A stretch of DNA of 17,838 bases from Candidatus Nomurabacteria bacterium. Its GTDB lineage: Bacteria; Patescibacteriota; Minisyncoccia; Phycocordibacterales; UBA1006. Location: contig JAOULM010000013.1 of assembly GCA_029882015.1 (NCBI GenBank), positions 1-17,838 of the forward strand, written 5' to 3'. Made by a program: the position numbers and the translations under genes. The notes beneath the pieces were generated by a model. The model saw nothing but the letters and a program-made list of their open reading frames with translations. It was not told the origin of the DNA and did no database searches. Positions 12,917 through 17,838 of this stretch are shown piece after piece (the first letter of the stretch is position 1; the number at the start of each line of letters is the position of its first letter).

Positions 12917-14980
12917 ATGGCATCAAAAAAACCCACAAAATCAGCATACGGGGCAGATCAGATTTCCGTCCTGGAAGGGTTGGAACCGGTACGTAAACGT
13001 CCCGGGATGTATATTGGGTCAACTGGACCCGATGGATTACACCACTTGGTCTGGGAGGTTTTCGATAACAGTCGCGATGAAGCCATGGCGGGTCATGCTG
13101 ACACCGTTGAACTGGTATTGCTCCCCGGAGACAAAATCCGTGTTGCGGATAACGGACGTGGTATTCCCGTAGATAAACATAAAAAAACAGGAGTCTCTGC
13201 ATTGGAAACGATTATGACCACACTGCATGCCGGAGGTAAATTTGGTGGGGATGAATCAGGGTACAAAGTCTCCGGAGGGCTCCACGGGGTTGGGGCGTCA
13301 GTGGTAAACGCGCTATCAACCTATACCCGCGCCGAAGTCCACACCGGTGGCGGAAAATACGAACAGGAATATGCTATTGGGAAACGAAAAGCTGCGGTTA
13401 AAAAAATTGGAAAATCAGACATGAATGGAACCATCATTACATTCAGTCCTGATATTGAAATTTTCAAAGAGATCAAATTTAACTGGAATCGTATTGAAAA
13501 ACGTGTCCGCGAACAAGCGTACCTGGTTCGCAACATGCGTGTACGTGTTATAGACGCCCGCGAGGCTGACCCAAAGACTGACTGGAACAGCACCTATTGG
13601 ATTGCTGATCTAGGAATGCAGGTGCCATCACAGACGTTCTATTTCGAGGGGGGAGTCGTATCAATGATCAAACATTTAAATGCTGATGAACAAAAACCTG
13701 TTCAGAAAAAAATATTTTACGCAGAAAAAGAAATCGACAATGTTGACGTGGAAATTGCGCTGCAATATGTCGATGATTTAAATTCAAAAATTCTGTCGTT
13801 TGCGAACACTATTGCAACGCCAGGTGGGGGAATGCACCTGACGGGATTCAAAACTGCTCTGACACGTCTGTTAAACAACTACAACAAAGCCAACAAGGTT
13901 CTAAAAGACGGAGAATCATTTACCGGTGATGATGTCCTGGAAGGGCTCACCGCAGTCATCAGTGTTAAAATGCCCGAAATCCAATTCGAAGGTCAAACCA
14001 AAGACAAATTGGGATCACCCGAGGCCCGCGGAGCCGTAGAAAAAGTATTCGGTGATGCGTTCCAAAGCTATCTCGAAGAAAACCCTGATGATGCAAAATC
14101 AATCATGAACAAAATGGTGTTGGCGTATCGCGCCCGCAAAGCAGCCAAAGCCGCCAAAGATTCTATTCTACGTAAAGGGGCCCTGGACGGATTTACCCTA
14201 CCGGGGAAACTATCTGACTGTCAAACCAAAGACGCCGACGAAGCAGAAATATTCATCGTAGAGGGAGATTCAGCGGGGGGAACCGCAAAACAGGGGCGCG
14301 ACCGACGCACCCAGGCTATCTTGCCATTACGTGGTAAACCATTGAACGTTGAACGTACGCGTCTGGACCGCATGCTGGGTAACGAGGAAATCAAATCTAT
14401 GGTGATCGCATTTGGTTCATCTATCGGTGAGATGTTCGACCTGGAAAAAGCTCGCTACAAAAAAATCATCATTGCGACCGATGCCGATGTCGATGGTGCG
14501 CACATTCGTACGTTGCTGTTGACCTTGTTCTATCGATATTTTCCACAGTTCTTGGAAAATGGATATATTTATGTTGCCCAACCACCACTTTATAAAATTC
14601 AAAAAGGAAAAGACCTGCGTTATGCCTATACTGATGCAGAACGAGATATTGCGTTGGTAGACATGGGGGCAGACCCAGCAGGAACTATTGACGAGACCCC
14701 AGATGAAACCGAAGATGGCGAGGAGACCACGTCAAACGTGGCTGATGCAAAGAAACGCTCTGGTAAAGCCCGTGTTCAACGATACAAGGGTCTAGGTGAA
14801 ATGAACGCCGAAGAGTTATGGGAGACAACCATGGACCCCGAGACACGTACATTAAAACAAGTCACCATCGAAGACGCCGGTGAAGCTGACAAGATTTTTG
14901 ATACATTGATGGGGAATGATGTTCCATCAAGAAAATTATTCATCCAAACACATGCTAAATTAGCAGAGATAGATATTTAA
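12917..14980 (+). CDS. gyrB: DNA gyrase subunit B
   Basis: A 687-residue type IIA topoisomerase ATPase subunit. The GHKL ATPase domain shows VLEGLEPVRKRPGMYIGST (18-36), EVFDNSRDEA (47-56), DNGRGIPV (78-85) and SGGLHGVGASVVNALS (119-134). The transducer follows, with QTKDKLGSPEARGAVEK. The TOPRIM domain has EGDSAGGTAKQGRDR (from Glu449) and DADVDGAHIRTLL (Asp522, 524 and 526 region), then the RVQRYKGLGEMNAEELWETT ending. A short acidic insert (DETPDETEDGEETTS) interrupts the region after TOPRIM. ParE is the main alternative. I favour GyrB from overall motif spacing, but without gyrA or parC in view this is not absolute. It is transcribed alone from its own promoter and ends at a REP-derived terminator. 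Confidence 0.93.
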   Translation: MASKKPTKSAYGADQISVLEGLEPVRKRPGMYIGSTGPDGLHHLVWEVFDNSRDEAMAGHADTVELVLLPGDKIRVADNGRGIPVDKHKKTGVSALETIMTTLHAGGKFGGDESGYKVSGGLHGVGASVVNALSTYTRAEVHTGGGKYEQEYAIGKRKAAVKKIGKSDMNGTIITFSPDIEIFKEIKFNWNRIEKRVREQAYLVRNMRVRVIDAREADPKTDWNSTYWIADLGMQVPSQTFYFEGGVVSMIKHLNADEQKPVQKKIFYAEKEIDNVDVEIALQYVDDLNSKILSFANTIATPGGGMHLTGFKTALTRLLNNYNKANKVLKDGESFTGDDVLEGLTAVISVKMPEIQFEGQTKDKLGSPEARGAVEKVFGDAFQSYLEENPDDAKSIMNKMVLAYRARKAAKAAKDSILRKGALDGFTLPGKLSDCQTKDADEAEIFIVEGDSAGGTAKQGRDRRTQAILPLRGKPLNVERTRLDRMLGNEEIKSMVIAFGSSIGEMFDLEKARYKKIIIATDADVDGAHIRTLLLTLFYRYFPQFLENGYIYVAQPPLYKIQKGKDLRYAYTDAERDIALVDMGADPAGTIDETPDETEDGEETTSNVADAKKRSGKARVQRYKGLGEMNAEELWETTMDPETRTLKQVTIEDAGEADKIFDTLMGNDVPSRKLFIQTHAKLAEIDI

Positions 14981-15028
14981 AAACAACACCACTGTCATCC
15001 TGAATTTATTTCAGGATCCCGTTGTTTT
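14981..15028 (+). terminator. gyrB terminator built around a REP-like repeat
   Basis: Outer arms AAACAAC (14981-14987) and GTTGTTT (15021-15027) enclose the 25-nt palindrome at 14994-15018 (stem ATCCTGAA/TTCAGGAT). The T-run after the outer arm follows the gyrB stop codon directly, so the composite hairpin can terminate gyrB transcription. Confidence 0.65.
14994..15018 (-). repeat. REP-like 25-nt palindrome, copy 1
   Basis: In the family orientation (minus strand here) it reads G, stem ATCCTGAA, loop ATAAA, stem TTCAGGAT, then GAC. It is identical over all 25 nt to the copy at 16193-16217, in opposite orientation. Confidence 0.88.
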
Positions 15029-15041
15029 TTGTACAGACCTA

Positions 15042-15066
15042 GGTTCTGAAACAAGTTCAGAATGAC
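15042..15066 (+). repeat. REP-like 25-nt palindrome, copy 2
   Basis: Stem TTCTGAA, loop ACAAG, stem TTCAGAA, then TGAC. It has the same length and layout as the other copies, with paired changes in the stem. It faces copy 1 head-on, 23 bp away. Confidence 0.75.
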
Positions 15067-15096
15067 AAAATATAGATGGGTCAAGCACATGCCTGA

Positions 15097-15247
15097 CCTT
15101 GCACAAGTTGACTTATTTTTAATGAGGTGGCGAATATAAAAATAGAAATACTCTTGTGGTGCGCAATAGTCGCCTCGTTTCTTTGCTCACTTGGCCTTGC
15201 ACAAGTTCGCAATAGTCGCCCACAAGTGGGTCTTCTTTGCTCACTTG
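15097..15247. repeat. Degenerate interleaved direct repeats
   Basis: Three short words each occur twice: CCTTGCACAAGTT (15097-15109, 15195-15207), CGCAATAGTCGCC (15162-15174, 15208-15220) and TTCTTTGCTCACTTG (15179-15193, 15233-15247). The offsets are 98, 46 and 54 bp. The 46/54 difference reflects an 8-nt insertion containing ACAAGTGG in the second unit. This looks like a decayed tandem array with a unit of about 50 bp. Confidence 0.8.
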
Positions 15248-15272
15248 ACTTTATTGCTGTGAAGCATAAAAT
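15245..15272 (+). promoter_or_regulatory. Promoter of the 117-residue gene
   Basis: TTGACT (15245-15250), a 16-bp spacer and TAAAAT (15267-15272). The predicted transcription start near 15279 lies 13 nt before the ATG at 15292. The -35 overlaps the last repeat word, so the repeat array supplied part of the promoter. Confidence 0.55.
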
Positions 15273-15291
15273 TAAAAGAAAATACACAAAA

Positions 15292-15645
15292 ATGAAAAGA
15301 AATAATAGTATCCATTTGTGCAAAATAAACTTGGCGATACATCTAGAAAAGCTAGAGAAAATGACAGTAGATGAATCGAAAATCGGAGAAAAGCTTTTTT
15401 CTGTCCTTGCACGTATTACACAAGAAACAAGCATGTTGATAGACTCAAGGATGATACAAGATAACGAAACCTTAAAAGCAATAAAGAGGCTCAGTAGCTT
15501 GAAAAGTATAGTAACTGCATTTAATATCCGTTACCAAAACAACAAGAATAAAGAAATCCTAAAAGAGTTTCTGGAAAAAGGTAATTTTTATCACACCTTT
15601 ATAAGAGACACAGACAAAATATTAAAAACACTTTGTAGTATTTAA
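15292..15645 (+). CDS. Hypothetical helical protein, 117 residues
   Basis: Not a family I recognise. It opens MKRNNSIHLCKINLAIHLEKL and is almost entirely charged or amphipathic helix, with KIGEKLFSVLARITQETSML and KEILKEFLEKGNFYHTFIRD. There is no membrane segment or catalytic motif. The frame stays open upstream to a GTG at 15127, which would add 55 residues encoded by the repeat array. I reject that extension because the repeats themselves explain the open frame and a plausible promoter lies just upstream of 15292. A good terminator follows the stop codon. It sits in the repeat-rich gyrB-thrS gap and is AT-rich, so it may be acquired or lineage-specific. Confidence 0.55.
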   Translation: MKRNNSIHLCKINLAIHLEKLEKMTVDESKIGEKLFSVLARITQETSMLIDSRMIQDNETLKAIKRLSSLKSIVTAFNIRYQNNKNKEILKEFLEKGNFYHTFIRDTDKILKTLCSI

Positions 15646-15648
15646 TTT

Positions 15649-15672
15649 CCGCCATAATATGGCGGTTTTTTT
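15649..15672 (+). terminator. Intrinsic terminator after the 117-residue gene
   Basis: Stem CCGCCAT/ATGGCGG (15649-15655, 15659-15665) with loop AAT and seven T residues. It is a canonical plus-strand terminator. The last T residues overlap the stop codon of the convergent 62-residue gene. Confidence 0.88.
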
Positions 15673-15859
15673 ACATTGCTGATTTTATCAATCCTTTCAA
15701 TTCTGCGATGTGGGTTTTTTTATCTGATAGCAAACTTTCCCAGAAAGCTTTTTCTTCGTCTGAACCAGATTCATCCATATAATGTTTTTCAATTCGCCAT
15801 GCTGACTTTTGCTCTTGGGTCATTTGTGTCATCAAGTTGTGTAGATTATTATTGGTCAT
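15671..15859 (-). CDS. Small hypothetical acidic helical protein, 62 residues
   Basis: Begins MTNNNLHNLMTQMTQEQK, then WRIEKHYMDESGSDEEKAFW and a C-terminal amphipathic helix ending LKGLIKSAM. It is soluble and charged, with no cysteines and no catalytic motif. The two helices joined by a polar turn suggest a small helical hairpin or a protein-binding module. It converges with the 117-residue gene at a shared hairpin. Upstream lies the non-coding repeat island, and no clear promoter or Shine-Dalgarno site is seen. The residue pattern looks like a real protein rather than a random frame, but function is unknown. Confidence 0.6.
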   Translation of the reverse strand: MTNNNLHNLMTQMTQEQKSAWRIEKHYMDESGSDEEKAFWESLLSDKKTHIAELKGLIKSAM

Positions 15860-15973
15860 AAAAATTAAGGATTATTTTCTAATGATTTAATTTTACCACT
15901 TTTTCCTCCCCCCTATAGGGGGGGGGTGAGAAACCTCAGTCAAACGCGTCCTCCGGCCCTTATCGAACGAACC

Positions 15974-16066
15974 AGAATTTCAAAACGAAAGTGAACGTTT
16001 CTAATTTTTCAAAAGGCTAACGTAGTGCCCCTTGAAAAATAGTGAGTGAAAGTTTTAGATAATTCT
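15974..16066. repeat. 93-nt imperfect inverted repeat
   Basis: Outer arms AGAATT and AATTCT, inner arms ATTTTTCAAAAGG (16004-16016) and CCCCTTGAAAAAT (16028-16040) around an 11-nt loop. The middle pairs poorly. It could fold as one long hairpin in DNA or RNA. No promoter is evident, so I do not call an RNA gene. Confidence 0.5.
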
Positions 16067-16097
16067 GAGAGAATGAGGTACAGGCCTTGGGTTTTTG

Positions 16098-16123
16098 TTT
16101 CTTTTTTACTAAGAAAAAAGAAA
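16098..16123. repeat. A/T-only 10-bp hairpin
   Basis: TTTCTTTTTT and AAAAAAGAAA pair perfectly around the loop ACTAAG. There is no gene immediately before it to terminate. Confidence 0.6.
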
Positions 16124-16139
16124 AATGGTGATGTTTCTG

Positions 16140-16164
16140 GATCCCGGGTCAAGCCCGGGAAGAC
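16140..16164 (+). repeat. REP-like 25-nt palindrome, copy 3 (GC-rich stem)
   Basis: Starts GA, stem TCCCGGG, loop TCAAG, stem CCCGGGA, then AGAC. The same layout as the other copies, but both arms have switched to G/C pairs. Confidence 0.75.
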
Positions 16165-16192
16165 GCGAGGAGCTGTGTGATTTCACCCATGA

Positions 16193-16217
16193 GATCCTGA
16201 AATAAATTCAGGATGAC
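16193..16217 (+). repeat. REP-like 25-nt palindrome, copy 4
   Basis: Exact reverse complement of the gyrB-terminator copy at 14994-15018, about 1.2 kb away. Confidence 0.88.
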
Positions 16218-16292
16218 GTGGTAATATGTACCCCTCAGTCTCGTTCGTAACCTCACTCGACAGCTCCCCTATAGGGGAGCGAAAAACAAACG

Positions 16293-17838
16293 TTAGTTTT
16301 CGCCATTTATCCTATCTATCAAATTCTGCACGGTGACTCCTTCTAGTTTTTCATCGCCACGCATTTCTATTGTCAGTGTATTGTCGTCGCTTTCTTTGTC
16401 GCCAACCACAACAATATAAGGTGTTTTAAATTGCTTTGCTTTGCGGATTCTTTTGCCCAGACTTTCATTTTCGTCAGAATGTTCGGCGCGGATGCCCGCT
16501 TTTTCTAATTGTTCATAAACATGAGTTGAATATTTACCGTGTGCCTCGGGATTTACGGGGACCACTATAACCTGAACAGGGGACATCCACACAGGGAAAT
16601 TACCTGCAAAGTGTTCGATAATAATAGATAAAAATCGCTCCAATGATCCTGCGATGGCTCGGTGAATCATAACGGGAGTTTGTTTTGTGCTGTCAGAATC
16701 AGTGTATTCTAATTCAAAACGTTTTGGCATATTGAAATCCAACTGAGCCGTAGCTAATTGTCGTTCACGCCCTATGGCATCATGGAACATAAAATCTAAT
16801 TTTGGACCGTAAAAGGCAGCCTCGCCCTCGACACGTTTATAATTCAAATCAAATTTCTTGGCTACATCTTCTAGTGTTTTTTCGGCGCGATCCCACACAT
16901 CAGTATCTCCTAGATATTTTTCTGGTGTTGCCGGATCACGAACAGACAATGACACCCAATAAGTTTTGTCGTCCCACATATCCAATGATGTATAGAATTC
17001 ACGGATAACATGAACAATGTTTCCAATTTCAGACTCTATTTGATCGGGGGTACAAAACACATGCCCGTCGTCTTGGGTAATAGACCTCACACGCCCCAAG
17101 CCCAACAACTCGCCGGCTTGTTCATCGCGATAAACCATCGTTGATTCTGTATAGCGAATAGGCAAGTCACGATAGCTACGTGCCTGGCTGGCATAAATCT
17201 GTGTATGATGTGGGCAGTTCATGGGCTTCATAACAAATTCCGCATCTGATTTTCCATGTACATGAAACAGTTCATCGCCAAATTTTTCCCAATGCCCACT
17301 GGTTTCGTAGAGTTCTTTTTTTGTTATATGAGGAATAGTCACGCGCTGATATCCAAACTGTTTTTGTATGTCATGAATTTTTTGCACAATTAATTCTCGC
17401 AGTAATGTTCCGCGTGGGGTAAACAATGGCAATCCCGCTCCGACAAGATCAGAAAAAGTAAACAAGTCTAGCTCCTTGCCGATTTTACGGTGGTCGCGTT
17501 TTTTGGCTTCCGCTAGCATTTCTTTATATTCCGCCAATTTTTCAGGGCTTTCAAATGCCAACCCATAAATACGTGTGAGCATTGGATTTTTTTCATCACC
17601 GCGCCAATACGCACCAGCAACATGGGATAGTTCAAATGATCTGGGGTCAATGTCATTAGCAGGGAAGTCAACATGCCCACCGCGACACAGATCAGTAAAA
17701 TCTCCGACGGTGTACAATGTTATTTCTTCGCCTTTTGATTCTATTTCATTTATCAGTTCTGTTTTATATAGATTGTTCGAATAGATTTCGCGAGCCTCGT
17801 CTGCTGAGACTTTTTTGTGCGAGAACTCTTTCCATGAC
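16293..17838 (-). CDS. thrS: Threonyl-tRNA synthetase (N-terminus beyond the window)
   Basis: The frame stays open to the right edge, giving 514 codons before the TAA. At the edge, WKEFSHKKVSADEAR and TLYTVGDFTDLCRGGH belong to the N-terminal editing domain. The family editing motif CRGPH is CRGGH here, keeping the Cys and His. The class II core follows: MKPMNCPHHTQIY with a zinc-binding Cys, SITQDDGHVFC with the second ligand His, and MIHRAIAGSLERF with the third His in motif 3. The C-terminal anticodon-binding domain starts near MSPVQVIVVPV and includes ESLGKRIRKAKQFKTPYIVVVG. The missing part should hold the TGS domain, if present, and the rest of the editing domain. A TTG near 17717 is not the start, because conserved sequence continues upstream. 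No convincing terminator follows. Confidence 0.96.
   Translation of the reverse strand, partial: SWKEFSHKKVSADEAREIYSNNLYKTELINEIESKGEEITLYTVGDFTDLCRGGHVDFPANDIDPRSFELSHVAGAYWRGDEKNPMLTRIYGLAFESPEKLAEYKEMLAEAKKRDHRKIGKELDLFTFSDLVGAGLPLFTPRGTLLRELIVQKIHDIQKQFGYQRVTIPHITKKELYETSGHWEKFGDELFHVHGKSDAEFVMKPMNCPHHTQIYASQARSYRDLPIRYTESTMVYRDEQAGELLGLGRVRSITQDDGHVFCTPDQIESEIGNIVHVIREFYTSLDMWDDKTYWVSLSVRDPATPEKYLGDTDVWDRAEKTLEDVAKKFDLNYKRVEGEAAFYGPKLDFMFHDAIGRERQLATAQLDFNMPKRFELEYTDSDSTKQTPVMIHRAIAGSLERFLSIIIEHFAGNFPVWMSPVQVIVVPVNPEAHGKYSTHVYEQLEKAGIRAEHSDENESLGKRIRKAKQFKTPYIVVVGDKESDDNTLTIEMRGDEKLEGVTVQNLIDRINGEN

Larger units (their letters stand above)
15900..16287. other. Non-coding island rich in inverted repeats
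   Basis: About 390 bp with no credible gene on either strand. It begins with a TTTTTC-type end followed by CCCCCC-TATA-GGGGGG (15908-15923) and ends with GCTCCCC-TATA-GGGGAGC (16263-16280) then GAAAAA, so the two ends are rough inverted copies of each other. Inside are a 93-nt imperfect inverted repeat, a 26-nt A/T hairpin and two REP-like palindromes. The words CCTCAGTC occur near both ends (15934-15941, 16234-16241). The layout resembles a decayed miniature element or a nest of palindromic repeats. No transposase or certain target-site duplication was found. Confidence 0.5.

Noticed and set aside
12894..13593. Antisense frames opposite gyrB
   Set aside because: They overlap a fully conserved gene, show no protein-like motifs and have no promoter. 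They are shadows of the coding strand.
15097..15247. CRISPR array
   Set aside because: The repeated words are short, unevenly spaced (46, 54 and 98 bp) and degenerate, without uniform repeat-spacer structure, and no cas genes are present.
15127..15291. N-terminal extension of the 117-residue protein from a GTG at 15127
   Set aside because: The added 55 codons are encoded by the degenerate repeats, and a plausible promoter lies just before the ATG at 15292. The extension looks like a by-product of the repeats staying open in frame.
15974..16066. Structured non-coding RNA gene
   Set aside because: The inverted repeat pairs imperfectly in the middle, and I see no promoter or terminator around it. 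A DNA repeat element is the simpler reading, so I list it only as a repeat.
16263..16280. Hairpin GCTCCCC/GGGGAGC as the thrS terminator
   Set aside because: On the minus strand no T-run follows it, and it matches the palindrome at the other end of the non-coding island. A repeat-element end explains it better.
17715..17717. TTG at 17717 as the start of thrS
   Set aside because: The frame continues upstream to the window edge with recognisable ThrRS sequence (WKEFS and onward), so the gene is simply cut by the window.
54..17838. UGA recoded as an amino acid, as in some Patescibacteria
   Set aside because: All conserved genes read through under the standard code at expected positions, with conserved glycines encoded by GGN. 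The lack of TGA stops alone is not evidence of recoding.
54..17838. tRNA or rRNA genes
   Set aside because: I looked in the intergenic gaps for cloverleaf arms and the T-loop GTTCRANNC pattern and found no convincing candidate. A dedicated covariance search would be needed to exclude a divergent one.

Overview
This window looks like part of a genome from the Candidate Phyla Radiation (Patescibacteria). That is an inference from compact forms of universal proteins: an Obg GTPase with no C-terminal domain, PheS without its N-terminal coiled coil, and PheT without its tRNA-binding OB domain. Intergenic gaps are very short, Shine-Dalgarno sites are almost absent, and there are several small unrecognised proteins. 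The genetic code appears standard. All 20 stop codons I could assign are TAA or TAG, and none is TGA. Composition is moderately AT-rich; the segments around 2.2-3.2 kb and the small orphan genes are visibly richer in AT.

Layout. From 54 to 3978 the minus strand carries a HIR-like SPFH membrane protein, RmuC, a small HExxH metallopeptidase and a DEDDh exonuclease, with one plus-strand orphan receiver domain between them. The exonuclease and a plus-strand operon diverge from a 35-bp gap holding two back-to-back extended -10 promoters. That operon (4014-5979) encodes YqeY, a four-helix membrane protein of the phage-holin-4-2 family, a MYG1-type DHH phosphoesterase and an 83-residue unknown. It ends in a terminator. 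Obg follows as a single gene. A 52-residue membrane microprotein on the minus strand comes next, then gatB-pheS-pheT (7308-11275), an operon for tRNA charging. A second minus-strand microprotein (49 residues) precedes a slipin-mscL pair. After a strong terminator comes gyrB.

The interval between gyrB and thrS (14981-16292) differs from the rest. It contains four copies of a 25-nt palindromic REP-like repeat, a patch of degenerate tandem repeats, two small hypothetical genes, and a roughly 390-bp non-coding island rich in inverted repeats. The window ends inside thrS on the minus strand; its N-terminal part lies outside.

Functionally the window combines translation (YqeY, GatB, PheST, ThrS, Obg), DNA topology and repair (GyrB, RmuC, exonuclease) and membrane organisation or osmotic safety (two SPFH proteins, MscL, holin-4-2). 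The least ordinary observations are these: a metallopeptidase cassette inserted at the 3' end of the exonuclease gene, leaving a displaced copy of that gene end; the overlapping leaderless bidirectional promoter; the covarying REP family, one copy of which forms the gyrB terminator; and two autonomous microprotein genes with near-consensus promoters.
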